From assembly GCF_000027225.1 (NCBI RefSeq), contig NC_013892.1:1550001-1614000 (forward strand): DNA of 64,000 bases, in the 5' to 3' direction. Below the pieces are notes generated by a model. That model did no database searches. It was not told the DNA's origin and was given only the letters and a program-made list of their open reading frames with translations. The DNA comes from Xenorhabdus bovienii SS-2004. GTDB taxonomy: Bacteria; Pseudomonadota; Gammaproteobacteria; Enterobacterales; Enterobacteriaceae. Every line of letters begins with the position of its first letter. Positions within the stretch are counted from its first letter, which is position 1. The position numbers were made by a program, and so were the translations under genes. Of the stretch, positions 20,954 through 29,949 are shown in pieces.

Positions 20954-21562
20954 TCACAAATCAGTGATTCTTTGACGACCCGCAAGTGAATGGGACAACG
21001 TTGTACCATCCACCATTTCAAGTTCCCCCCCCACGGGAACACCATGAGCAATACGACTGGCTATCACACCATATTGCGAACACATTTCCGCGATATAGTT
21101 TGCCGTTGCCTCTCCTTCAACAGTCGGGTTGGTGGCCAGAATAATTTCTGACAGGGTTTCGGAAGACAGACGTTCTTCCAAACGATCCAAACCAATATCC
21201 ATTGGCCCGATACCATCCAGCGGCGATAAGCGCCCCATCAGGACAAAATAACGACCGGCAAACTGGCCGGTCTGTTCAATGGCGTGAATATCCGCAGGCG
21301 TTTCCACCACACAGATCTGACCATTCTGCTGACGACGGGGATTACCACAAATCGTGCATTGTTCCTGTTCAGTAAATGTCCGGCAGTCCTGACAGTGACC
21401 AATTTCAGACATTGCACGAGTCAATGCCTGAGCAAGCCTCATGCCACCACTGCGATCCCGTTGCAACAAATGAAATGCCATTCGCTGGGCTGATTTGGGA
21501 CCTACACCGGGTAAACAGCGTAATGACTCCATCAGGGATTCAAGAAGAGGACTGGTTTGCAT
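20954..21562 (-). CDS. recR: RecR, recombination mediator
   Basis: A 202-aa DNA-repair protein (E. coli 201) that works with RecF and RecO to load RecA at ssDNA gaps. In order it shows the helix-hairpin-helix [18 protein letters not shown] (near 14-31), the C4 zinc finger [16 protein letters not shown] (about 57-72), and a Toprim domain starting [13 protein letters not shown]. Its ATG shares one base with the ybaB stop (TGATG), which indicates translational coupling, and it lies in the dnaX-ybaB-recR operon conserved across bacteria. Confidence 0.96.
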   Translation of the reverse strand: MQTSPLLESLMESLRCLPGVGPKSAQRMAFHLLQRDRSGGMRLAQALTRAMSEIGHCQDCRTFTEQEQCTICGNPRRQQNGQICVVETPADIHAIEQTGQFAGRYFVLMGRLSPLDGIGPMDIGLDRLEERLSSETLSEIILATNPTVEGEATANYIAEMCSQYGVIASRIAHGVPVGGELEMVDGTTLSHSLAGRQRITDL

Positions 21563-21891
21563 CAGAATGGCATCTTAAAGCCAGGCGGTAATTGCATGCC
21601 GTTAGAAACGCCGGACATTTTTTCTTTCTGGGTTTCTTCAATTCGACGGGCTGCATCATTGAATGCAGCGGCAATCAGGTCTTCCAGCATATCTTTGTCA
21701 TCGTCCATCAAGCTTGGATCGATTTCAACACGACGACAGTTGTGTGCACCATTAATAGTCACTTTCACCAGACCCGCACCAGATTCACCTGTCACTTCCA
21801 AATTTGCAATTTCTTCCTGCACTTTCTGCATTTTTTCTTGCATCTGCTGGGCCTGTTTCATCAGATTGCCCAAACCACCTTTACCAAACAT
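21562..21891 (-). CDS. ybaB: YbaB/EbfC nucleoid-associated protein
   Basis: A 109-aa DNA-binding protein of the YbaB/EbfC family that forms a tweezer-like dimer. The start [29 protein letters not shown] is the family signature, followed by a beta-rich core with [19 protein letters not shown] and the C-terminal [12 protein letters not shown]. It sits 48 bp after dnaX and overlaps recR by one base. The role in gap repair or nucleoid structure is inferred from the operon and from homologues. Confidence 0.95.
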   Translation of the reverse strand: MFGKGGLGNLMKQAQQMQEKMQKVQEEIANLEVTGESGAGLVKVTINGAHNCRRVEIDPSLMDDDKDMLEDLIAAAFNDAARRIEETQKEKMSGVSNGMQLPPGFKMPF

Positions 21892-21939
21892 AATTATCTC
21901 TCTTCGCTATAGCCACAGTTTAAATACACACCGTAGCAG

Positions 21940-23916
21940 TTAAACAGGCCGGATACTTTCTTCATCCAATTCTGCATCAAACAGCTGCTGAAGTGTTTGA
22001 ATCGTTCTATCCGAAATAATGGATTGGCGTGCTTGTGCCAATTTTTCTTCATAAATGGCTTGCCGCCACTCCAACGGAGTTTTTACCGCAGGATTATCAT
22101 CTTCAATAATACGGAGTTCAATAGGTTTTCCATGCAATTCACTTAAGGCTTCGGACAACATTTGCTGTGCCGATGCTGAATTAAGGTGACGTTGTTTGGA
22201 ACGCAGATGAAGACAAAACCGACTTTCATCAATCTGTTCTTTAAACGCATTCAATGCAACTTGCTGAACCAGTTTTGGAATATTCAGTTTATCAATTTCC
22301 GCTGACCATGAATCTCTCTGTTTCGATTCAACCGCCAACTTTTCCGCCAGTTCTGGTGTCTTTTCGTGCTCAAGTGCTGCTTTTATCGCTTTTGGTGTCG
22401 TGACACAAACCGGCTTTTCCTCAATACTCGTATTCGTTGTCCGCCAGCGGTAAGCTTCTTGCTTTATGGGCTTTGGCTCCTGGGCTTTGGGAATATAAGA
22501 TTGTGACCGCTGTTCGGCCACGGCTGCTAATCGTTCCAGCGCCGAGCTTGCCGACTTCGCCTTCACAGGCTCTGCCGGCTCAGACTTTTTTGGGGGCGTA
22601 TTCCCTTGTCGAGTAAGCGAATGCCTCGCTTGCAGCAATTTTGCCGTTGGACTGCTGATTACAGGTTCTGTACTCATCGATTGCGGAGAACTGTGTTCAG
22701 AACCATTCTCAGAGCGTTCACCAGCCACATGGTTTTGTACAGGTGAAACCGGATGGCGTTGTGCAGATGCAGATACCTGCGGTACTACCGGGATTTCTCC
22801 ACCTGACGCTGGCGTTTCTTCAATGATAGTTTTGGGGTGGAACGCCAAAGCGCGTAATAATGCCATTTCAACACCCATTCGGCGCTCTGGGGCATAAGGG
22901 AGATCTTTGCGTCCGACCAGCAATGCCTGATAAAAAAGTTGTAGATCGGCAGGAGAAATTGATCTTGCCAGCAACCGCAAACGCCCTTCCATTGAAGAGG
23001 GATCATTATCAGGTTGCTGAGGCAACAACTGGAGCATGGCAATGCGATGCAGTAATGACAAAATGTCAACCAACAGATGTTCCCAATCCACGCCACGGGA
23101 TGCGATTTGCTCAACCAGCGCCATAAGCTGTTGCCCATCAGCCCGAACCAGCCATTCAATCATTTCCAAAGGCTGATCATTATCCAGCGTGCCTAACATC
23201 TGGCTAACGATATCGGCGGTCAGTTTACCTCCACCGAGGGCAATCGCCTGATCGGTCAGGCTCAGAGCATCACGCATACTACCATCCGCAGCACGGGCCA
23301 GAAGATGGCGCGCACGGGAGTCGCTCTCTATTTGCTCTGCATTAAGGACATGTTCCAACTGACCACTGATTTGATCAACATTCAATGCTTTCAGATGGAA
23401 TTGTAGACAACGTGAAAGGATCGTCACGGGCAGTTTTTGTGGATCTGTTGTCGCCAGCAAGAATTTCACATGTTCAGGCGGTTCTTCCAATGTCTTGAGT
23501 AACGCATTGAAACTATGGCGCGAAAGCATGTGAACTTCGTCAATGAGATAAACTTTGAAACGGCCACGGGCAGGTGCATACTGCACGTTGTCCAGTAATT
23601 CACGGGTATCTTCTACTTTTGTTCGAGAGGCGGCATCGATTTCGATCAGATCGACAAAACGCCCCTGCTCAATTTCAAGACAGTTCGCACATTGACCACA
23701 TGGGGTCTTCGTGATTCCCGTTTCACAGTTCAGCCCCTTTGCCAACAGACGTGCGATGGTGGTTTTTCCCACACCACGGGTGCCAGAAAAAAGATAGGCA
23801 TGATGGAGGCGCTGGTGCTCAAGACCATTCGCCAGTGCAGTCAGCACATGTTGCTGACCAATCACATCAGAAAATATTTGTGGGCGCCACTTACGGGCGA
23901 GTACCTGATAGCTCAT
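21940..23916 (-). CDS. dnaX: DnaX, DNA polymerase III tau subunit (gamma by frameshift)
   Basis: Clamp-loader ATPase of the replicative polymerase, 658 aa (E. coli tau 643). The AAA+ module carries Walker A GTRGVGKT near residue 45, a zinc module with CETGITKTPCGQCANC, and DEVHMLS (Walker B). SRC-box residues follow in ILSRCLQFHLK. A Ser/Pro-rich linker precedes the tau-specific C-terminal domains IV and V that bind DnaB and the alpha subunit. A programmed -1 frameshift site in the linker would give a 445-residue gamma form. It leads the dnaX-ybaB-recR operon; apt lies upstream in the same orientation. Confidence 0.96.
   Translation of the reverse strand: MSYQVLARKWRPQIFSDVIGQQHVLTALANGLEHQRLHHAYLFSGTRGVGKTTIARLLAKGLNCETGITKTPCGQCANCLEIEQGRFVDLIEIDAASRTKVEDTRELLDNVQYAPARGRFKVYLIDEVHMLSRHSFNALLKTLEEPPEHVKFLLATTDPQKLPVTILSRCLQFHLKALNVDQISGQLEHVLNAEQIESDSRARHLLARAADGSMRDALSLTDQAIALGGGKLTADIVSQMLGTLDNDQPLEMIEWLVRADGQQLMALVEQIASRGVDWEHLLVDILSLLHRIAMLQLLPQQPDNDPSSMEGRLRLLARSISPADLQLFYQALLVGRKDLPYAPERRMGVEMALLRALAFHPKTIIEETPASGGEIPVVPQVSASAQRHPVSPVQNHVAGERSENGSEHSSPQSMSTEPVISSPTAKLLQARHSLTRQGNTPPKKSEPAEPVKAKSASSALERLAAVAEQRSQSYIPKAQEPKPIKQEAYRWRTTNTSIEEKPVCVTTPKAIKAALEHEKTPELAEKLAVESKQRDSWSAEIDKLNIPKLVQQVALNAFKEQIDESRFCLHLRSKQRHLNSASAQQMLSEALSELHGKPIELRIIEDDNPAVKTPLEWRQAIYEEKLAQARQSIISDRTIQTLQQLFDAELDEESIRPV
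22550..22606 (-). promoter_or_regulatory. Programmed -1 frameshift cassette in dnaX
   Basis: On the reverse strand the codons CCA AAA AAG contain the slippery heptamer A AAA AAG (22591-22585). Ten bases upstream is the Shine-Dalgarno-like AGGGA (22606-22602), and downstream GCCGGC (22579-22574) can pair with GTCGGC (22555-22550). After slippage one codon (GTC) is read before TGA at 22582-22580. E. coli dnaX has the same heptamer, an AGGGAG element at the same spacing, and a stop after one extra codon. Confidence 0.88.
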
Positions 23917-23958
23917 GAATACCGAGGAAATTGAACATGACTGAGTATCATGCTAGCA

Positions 23959-23984
23959 CAGCCTCACCATGAACGGCGAGGCTG
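23959..23984 (-). terminator. Hairpin between apt and dnaX
   Basis: A stem of CAGCCTC with GAGGCTG, strengthened by inner CC/GG, lies 30 bp after the apt stop and 43 bp before dnaX. It lacks a T-run, so it may only attenuate readthrough from apt. Confidence 0.5.
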
Positions 23985-24013
23985 ATGTATCAATTATGCA
24001 AAAATGGGAGTAA

Positions 24014-24565
24014 TCAGTGACCAGGGAACTCTATGAGCGTGTAGCTCTCGATACCCTGTTTTTTCAAACGCTCGGTACCGCCTAAATCAGGCAGGCCAAT
24101 GATGAATGCCGCTTCAGAAACTTCTCCACCCAGACGTCGAATCAAACTTACGGTCGCCTCAATGGTACCGCCTGTTGCAAGAAGATCATCAACCACCAGA
24201 ACTTTATCCCCTTCTTTGATACTGTTTTTATGGATTTCCAAGGTATCAGTACCATATTCCAGATCGTAAGTTTCACTTAACGTCGCACGAGGTAATTTGC
24301 CTTTCTTGCGAACGGGAATAAAACCAACTCCCAGACGTAGTGCAACAGGGGCGCCAAACAAGAAACCACGAGCTTCTGTACCAACGATTTTGGTAATGCC
24401 TTTCTCTTGATAATGTATTACCAGTAGATCAATCGTAGCTTGGTAGGCAACGGGATTATCCAGCAGCGTGGTGATGTCACGAAAAAGTACCCCGACTTTT
24501 GGGTAATCAGGGATCGTTTCGATACTATCTTTAATAAATTGTAGTTTTTGCGCATTAGCGGTCAT
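24014..24565 (-). CDS. apt: Apt, adenine phosphoribosyltransferase
   Basis: Purine-salvage enzyme of 183 aa, the same length as in E. coli, that makes AMP from adenine and PRPP. The PRPP-binding motif is [13 protein letters not shown] (near residues 122-134), with [14 protein letters not shown] near the N-terminus and the flexible-loop region [10 protein letters not shown] near 86-95. It is a cytoplasmic dimer in homologues. It lies just upstream of dnaX and is divergent from priC. Confidence 0.96.
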   Translation of the reverse strand: MTANAQKLQFIKDSIETIPDYPKVGVLFRDITTLLDNPVAYQATIDLLVIHYQEKGITKIVGTEARGFLFGAPVALRLGVGFIPVRKKGKLPRATLSETYDLEYGTDTLEIHKNSIKEGDKVLVVDDLLATGGTIEATVSLIRRLGGEVSEAAFIIGLPDLGGTERLKKQGIESYTLIEFPGH

Positions 24566-24771
24566 AATCGATGCCAGCCAGTTATAAAAAACGAAAACGC
24601 TAAAATCTATTCAAACTATGGGAAAAAAGCAACCGCAAAGCAAATTGCAGCCTGTTTTTGTTGATTTTGGTCAAGCTTGGCACCTATCACATCAAGCATT
24701 ATTGTTACAAAATAGTTAAGCATGATGAAGTAGGTTTTAACGAAGATATTATTAACGATAACGGAATGCTG

Positions 24772-25314
24772 ATGAGTATACAAAATTTATTAGTCGCACT
24801 TGAAAAACAGATCAGTATGCTGGAAACAGAGCTTGAATCACTCCCCAAAACACCTTTTTCAATCGCCCGTTTTGATCAAGCATTATTCCACCAACACAGC
24901 AATAAACTAGGTGGATATCTTAATGAAATTAAAAAAAATATGTCACAATTAAAGACCTGTGTGAAAGATAATCGTACCGAGCAGGTCAGATTTCTTTCTG
25001 AACGTTTAGTGACGCAAATTGAAGCACTGAAACGCGAAATATCAACACAGTCACTGAGAAAGCAAGAGGATAAATTTGAACGTCAGTCGCAAGAACGGGA
25101 TTTTTACCATCGTCTGGCTGAACATCAGGATTATGAGCGCCGTTTAATGGCAATGATTAATGATCGGGAATTACAGTTAAATAAACAAGTTATACCGACA
25201 AACCAATATAAACTACAAAAAGAAATCGCAGCGCTGGCAGGAAGGCTCGCTCGCTGTCGCCAAGCATTGATGCGTATCGAAAAAGCGATAGAAAAGCAAG
25301 AAAATTCAGATTAG
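24772..25314 (+). CDS. priC: PriC, primosomal replication protein N''
   Basis: About 180-aa helical protein (E. coli 175) that reloads DnaB at stalled forks through the PriA-independent restart path. Recognisable segments are FDQALFHQHSNKL, HQDYERRLMAMINDRE and the C-terminal AALAGRLARCRQALMRIEKAIE, which align with E. coli PriC. The family diverges fast, and the central lysine-rich part is less conserved. The frame is open from 24658, but the ATG at 24772 has GGA seven bases upstream and gives the family length; 24766 is the alternative. The gene ends 22 bp before rsmS. Confidence 0.85.
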   Translation: MSIQNLLVALEKQISMLETELESLPKTPFSIARFDQALFHQHSNKLGGYLNEIKKNMSQLKTCVKDNRTEQVRFLSERLVTQIEALKREISTQSLRKQEDKFERQSQERDFYHRLAEHQDYERRLMAMINDRELQLNKQVIPTNQYKLQKEIAALAGRLARCRQALMRIEKAIEKQENSD

Positions 25315-25336
25315 TCACTAAGGAGCATAACCGATT

Positions 25337-25501
25337 ATGGATCTCGAACAAGCACCACCTGAAGTGCAACTCGCGGTAGATCTGATTTATTTACTCGAAT
25401 GCAATGAAATTTCTCCCGATATCGCACTAGCTGCGTTAAAGATCGTCAAAGACGATTTTCAAGAAAAACTGAAAAAACAAGCTCAGCAGCCTGAGGAATG
25501 A
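25337..25501 (+). CDS. rsmS: RsmS (YbaM), DUF2496 small protein
   Basis: A 54-aa protein, read directly from the sequence: it begins MDLEQAPPEVQLAVDLIYLL and continues with ECNEISPDIALAALKIVKDD. This is clearly the YbaM family (E. coli 53 aa, [20 protein letters not shown]). AGGAG stands 11 bases before the ATG. It follows priC by 22 bp, the same order as in E. coli. In Pectobacterium RsmS modulates the Rsm/Csr post-transcriptional system; its role here is unknown. It is convergent with mscK. Confidence 0.88.
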   Translation: MDLEQAPPEVQLAVDLIYLLECNEISPDIALAALKIVKDDFQEKLKKQAQQPEE

Positions 25502-25535
25502 ACAGAGTTAATGCCTATCCCATCAAACATGTCTT

Positions 25536-28500
25536 TTAAGGTAAAAGTGGCTGATCGCCAGGAGATACCTTCCCATCTGGATGGTGGCTACCACCGTTCA
25601 ATGACTTCTGTACCTCTTGCAGACTATTGCCTTGCCCATTGTGCAAATACACTTCCAACTGGTTGAATGCGATATTGATATCATTTTCCCGACATAGTTT
25701 ATCAATATTGCGGTTAACTTCATCCACAGTATGGCTACGATCGCCCAACTCTTTCACATATAGCCTCAATTCATGATCCAATGTACTGGCACCAAAACTC
25801 ATAAAATAAACCTGTGGTATTGGTTCATTCATAACACGAGGGTTATCTTTGGCCGCTTTAAGCAGAACTTCTTTCACCTTATCCAGATCTGAGCCATACG
25901 CAACGCCAACTTTAATGATAATACGTGTGATAGTGTCAGAAAGTGTCCAATTGATCAGACGCTCCGTAACAAAAGCACGATTGGGAATAATCACTTCTTT
26001 ACGGTCAAAATCTGTAATTGTTGTCGCCCTGATGCGGATTTTACTGACTGAGCCAGAGTAAGTGCCTATCGTCACAGTATCTCCAATACGAACAGGACGT
26101 TCGAACAAAATGATCAGACCTGATACGAAATTGGCAAAAATTTCCTGTAAACCAAAACCTAAACCGACTGAAAGAGCCGCCGCCAACCACTGTAATTTAT
26201 TCCACGAAAGCCCCAATGTTCCCAATGCACTGATTCCACCGACGCCAATGATCAGGTAAGTCAGAGTCGTCTTAATCGCATAAGAAGAACCCTGTTGTAG
26301 CTGTAAACGAGACAATACCAACACTTCTAATAAGCCCGGCAAGTTTCTCATCATTACCCATGAAATCACCAGCGTTGCCATAGAAATCCCCAGATCTTTC
26401 AAGGTAACCTGTTGCAGGACACTCCCCAGCTCTGTTGTCGTGCTGTACTGCCACAGATTAATCCCATCAAGGTAGGAAAATACTGTCACTAAATCAGACC
26501 AAACCCAGTAAAAGGCGCCCAAAAAAATCAAAAACAGCACCATCGTGGTTAAACGCAATGATTGCTGGTTAATGCGCTTCAGCTCCATTGGCGGCTCTTC
26601 CATTACGTCTCCTTCTGCCCCTTCTTTCGCCTGAGCCTGACGCCGGGAAATTGCCCGGCGATAGGCAATGCGGCGGGCGGCAATTCCCAATCCCCGTAAA
26701 CAAGCCTGATAACAGATATGCCAGAGGAACAGCAGGTAAAGGCTGTAAAGCCAACGTTCAGCCAAACGCAGGGTTGTATAGAAATAACCGGATACCATAA
26801 GCACCATCAGAACCAGAGGTGCAAAAGTCAATGTCGTCACCACCATGGTTCGGATCATGTGTGAACTTTTCACATGCCATAACCGACGGCAGAATGGAAA
26901 AATAAAAATGAAAACGAAGAGCAGGCAAATTAACACCGTGCACTGACCAATCACATCATCAGATAAACGTAACGGGTGTTTGACCCCTAAAGTTATCCAA
27001 AACAGTATCGGCAGCAATACAATCGATAACCGCACAAGATTTTTGCGGAACAGAGTGTAATCCGCGCTGTTCAATGAAAAATGGTGCTCTCCTATTCCAC
27101 CTTTGGCGAGGATTTGGTAACTACATCGATACATAGTCCAGAAAAGCGCCAATTGTCGAGAAAAGCTCCATATTAAATCACCTAAATCATCCCCTGATTT
27201 CGAATACCAGTAGCCTATAGCCAAAATTATAAGAGCAAGTGGTAATGTTTTTACCAATGTCAGAATTAATGCTAATGGGGTATGCAACTGGCTGTCCCGA
27301 TGCAGTTGCCCTACCTCATCAGAAATTTTCTTCAACTGCTCATTAATGCCTTTTGTCTGCCAGCGTAAAAACAGGCCGACCAGCAAAAGGGGAATGACAA
27401 AGTGAATGGAATTCTTTAATCCCGTGGCAAGTCCACTGAGAGTCAAATGAATATTCAGATGGCTCAGCTCTTCCTGAATTAAATCAGGCAAAGATTTCAA
27501 CCAAGCCAGGTTCATTGGTTTATTGCTGTTGACCCAGAAGATCTGTTGGACAAGCGTCTGTTCCAACGACTGGCTGACATCCAGCAATTGTTGCTGATCC
27601 ATCTGTAAATTGATGGCGTGTGTAATTTGATTTCCCAACTGGTTATTGAGTTGATTCAAAAGCTCACGGCGAATTTCCAGAATTTGTTCGATAGCATTAC
27701 GAATTTCACCTACTGCTTCCTTAGATTCATGTTTTATCTCATCTGAATGTAGGTTCAATAACTGATTGACATAATCATTAAACTGGTAAAGCTTATCGCG
27801 TTGCTGGTTAATTTCAAATTGCTCCAAACGCAGATCAGCAATTTTTATCGGCAAATCCTTTGTCAGTACATTTTGCGGTACCTTGAGCTGTTCCTGAAAC
27901 AGGATACGCGACAGCAATAAACTGCCACGTAATACTTTAACCTGCTCTTTAAGATTACGTTCAGATTGGATGGCTCTATCCAAGAAATTCTTAACGAGAA
28001 TATTTTTTTGTACCAGTTGGTTACTTTCCCGCGTTTCGGCAATCAGCCGCTCACTGAGTTCGCGATTGATCTGGATTTCTTCCTTAACCAACGGGTTAGA
28101 CTGAATATGAGAATTAGTATCGTCTGAATTCTGTGCTTCTTTTGCTGTTTCTTCAGAAACAATCAAACGCTTTCCGCTCACCACATTTTGAATAAATTGA
28201 ACATAACGTTCTAACTGATCAATTTGGAAAGAAGTGTAATCACGTTGCTGTTGCAAAAGCGTCTGTAGTTGTGTGTTTGCCTGTAGGGATGTCCTTTGCA
28301 ACTCATTTTGCTGCATCAGAAAAGATTGTTCTACCCGCAGCAAATCAAGCTGGGGGTAACGTGATTCCGGCTGTTCTGTCAGCTCATTATTGAGTTGATT
28401 ACGGATTTGTTGCAGTCTTTGCACATTGTGGAACAGTAAATTTTGCGCCCGTTCCGGCTGGGTTTGCAGCCCAATTAACTGGCTATTATAGCTAGCAAGG

Positions 28501-28994
28501 TTTTCCTGAGCTCGTTGCAAGCTATTCAGTGTACTGTTCAGTTTGGATTCAAGTTGCTTCAGCGACAACGTTTCCAGCGTTTGTTTATAATCATTCTCAT
28601 CCTGCTGGGCGTTATTCTTCAGATTTTCCAATCCGACCGTGATTTGACGTGATTTCTGCGGAGAATCCTGTAAGTTTTTTTTAAGTAAATCGGAATCCAG
28701 ATTAACTTGATCTATTTTGTCAAAGAAATAGAGTGCCTTTTCCAAATCAGCTATCGATGTTTTCTCCTCAACCGTGTGTTCCTTACGTTCTGTCAGGATC
28801 TTAAGCTGATTTTGAATATCATTGCGGGTTGGTATTTCACTGCTAAATGTTGCCATTGCAGGAGAAAAGAAAAATAACAGAAGGAAAAACAGGCTCACCA
28901 TGAAAACAAAACGAAAATGTAATGCATCAGGCCTTTTATCGCATAAGACCCACTTATTGAGCAAAATACCCAAGTATCGGTTAAATGGAACCAT
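25536..28994 (-). CDS. mscK: MscK (KefA), potassium-dependent mechanosensitive channel
   Basis: A very large MscS-superfamily channel, 1152 aa (E. coli 1120). A hydrophobic leader ends near FFSPAMA, then a periplasmic coiled-coil domain rich in Gln/Leu (about 50-520), about eleven membrane segments, and the C-terminal MscS core. The pore region reads LQWLAAALSVGLGFGLQEIFANFVSG and continues with GLIILFERPVRIGDTVTIG, followed by the beta domain with FDRKEVIIPNRAFV. In E. coli it opens on osmotic downshift when external K+ is high. The start is uncertain: an ATG at 28901 would begin just before the hydrophobic leader. acrR lies upstream, as in E. coli. Confidence 0.95.
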   Translation of the reverse strand: MVPFNRYLGILLNKWVLCDKRPDALHFRFVFMVSLFFLLLFFFSPAMATFSSEIPTRNDIQNQLKILTERKEHTVEEKTSIADLEKALYFFDKIDQVNLDSDLLKKNLQDSPQKSRQITVGLENLKNNAQQDENDYKQTLETLSLKQLESKLNSTLNSLQRAQENLASYNSQLIGLQTQPERAQNLLFHNVQRLQQIRNQLNNELTEQPESRYPQLDLLRVEQSFLMQQNELQRTSLQANTQLQTLLQQQRDYTSFQIDQLERYVQFIQNVVSGKRLIVSEETAKEAQNSDDTNSHIQSNPLVKEEIQINRELSERLIAETRESNQLVQKNILVKNFLDRAIQSERNLKEQVKVLRGSLLLSRILFQEQLKVPQNVLTKDLPIKIADLRLEQFEINQQRDKLYQFNDYVNQLLNLHSDEIKHESKEAVGEIRNAIEQILEIRRELLNQLNNQLGNQITHAINLQMDQQQLLDVSQSLEQTLVQQIFWVNSNKPMNLAWLKSLPDLIQEELSHLNIHLTLSGLATGLKNSIHFVIPLLLVGLFLRWQTKGINEQLKKISDEVGQLHRDSQLHTPLALILTLVKTLPLALIILAIGYWYSKSGDDLGDLIWSFSRQLALFWTMYRCSYQILAKGGIGEHHFSLNSADYTLFRKNLVRLSIVLLPILFWITLGVKHPLRLSDDVIGQCTVLICLLFVFIFIFPFCRRLWHVKSSHMIRTMVVTTLTFAPLVLMVLMVSGYFYTTLRLAERWLYSLYLLFLWHICYQACLRGLGIAARRIAYRRAISRRQAQAKEGAEGDVMEEPPMELKRINQQSLRLTTMVLFLIFLGAFYWVWSDLVTVFSYLDGINLWQYSTTTELGSVLQQVTLKDLGISMATLVISWVMMRNLPGLLEVLVLSRLQLQQGSSYAIKTTLTYLIIGVGGISALGTLGLSWNKLQWLAAALSVGLGFGLQEIFANFVSGLIILFERPVRIGDTVTIGTYSGSVSKIRIRATTITDFDRKEVIIPNRAFVTERLINWTLSDTITRIIIKVGVAYGSDLDKVKEVLLKAAKDNPRVMNEPIPQVYFMSFGASTLDHELRLYVKELGDRSHTVDEVNRNIDKLCRENDINIAFNQLEVYLHNGQGNSLQEVQKSLNGGSHHPDGKVSPGDQPLLP

Positions 28995-29144
28995 AAATTC
29001 ATCTACTCATCATTTGCAGATAATGGAATGATAGCGCTGAATATCAGGAGGTTCTGACCGAGTTTATGGTTCAAACTTTCCTAATAACGTCAATTTAAAA
29101 TGATAACACTAAGAATAGATTCCATCGACATTCGCTCCTGTGAT

Positions 29145-29795
29145 TTAAAACTTATTTTCCTCGTTACATCGCAAGTGGTGGCTATATTTGAGTGTATCAA
29201 TGAGACTATCCACCAGATGCGTCGATTGTTCCTTAAGATTAAAACTGTCTGGTGCGAATGACCAGTTTTCCAATACTCCTGTCACCAACGCTTTCAGCAT
29301 GATGGCAGAACGCCTGAGATCGAGATCATGAGGTAATTCTCCCGACTGAATACAAGCCTCCAAAATATTTTCAATTTTTTTATAATCGGAAATACATAAT
29401 CCTCTAAGCTTCTCAGCCAATAAAAGCATTTCTCCAACAAACTCACATTTGTGGAAAAAAATTTCCATCAGTAATCGATTTCTGGAATCATCAATCATCA
29501 TTTTTAACAGAAAAATCAACAGAGATCTCAATGCAAGGAGTGGATTATTCGGATATTTTGCTTGATACTCTTTCTCTAACTCGTCGATTTTATTTTCGTG
29601 CATTTTACAAACAGCAGAAATCAGATCGATTTTGTTTTTGAAATGCCAATAAATTGCGCCACGCGTCACACTGGCTGCAATCGCGATATCTGACAATGAA
29701 GTAGCAGAAACTCCACGTTCAGAAAATACCTTTATCGCGGCTTCTATAATCTGTTGGCGGGTTTCTTTTGCTTTCTGTTTAGTTTTTCGTGCCAT
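29145..29795 (-). CDS. acrR: AcrR, TetR-family repressor of acrAB
   Basis: A 216-aa TetR regulator (E. coli 215). The N-terminal helix-turn-helix runs TSLSDIAIAASVTRGAIYWHFKNKIDL (in two parts, about residues 30-57), and the ligand domain follows. The open frame extends 48 bp upstream through the operator side, but MARKTKQKAKETRQQI is the family start. The unit ATGGCACGAAAA is nearly duplicated across the start region. It is divergent from acrA with a palindromic operator between them, so it should repress acrAB and itself until bound by drugs or bile-like ligands. Confidence 0.94.
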   Translation of the reverse strand: MARKTKQKAKETRQQIIEAAIKVFSERGVSATSLSDIAIAASVTRGAIYWHFKNKIDLISAVCKMHENKIDELEKEYQAKYPNNPLLALRSLLIFLLKMMIDDSRNRLLMEIFFHKCEFVGEMLLLAEKLRGLCISDYKKIENILEACIQSGELPHDLDLRRSAIMLKALVTGVLENWSFAPDSFNLKEQSTHLVDSLIDTLKYSHHLRCNEENKF

Positions 29796-29834
29796 TTTCG
29801 TGCCATAAACTTTATTTTTGACTTGAGGATGATT

Positions 29835-29858
29835 TACATACATTCATGTATGTTTGTA
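29835..29858. promoter_or_regulatory. AcrR operator
   Basis: A 24-bp palindromic site with the core arms ACATACAT and ATGTATGT around TC (29836-29853). It corresponds to the E. coli AcrR box, which has the same arms, and lies in the acrR-acrA gap. Confidence 0.88.
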
Positions 29859-29949
29859 CTATAGCACTCTCAATCAATAAAGTAATAATTTCACTCGTTA
29901 GCACTAGCTAGATTTTAAAGCGTCTACATTGAAAAATTGAGGTTTACTT

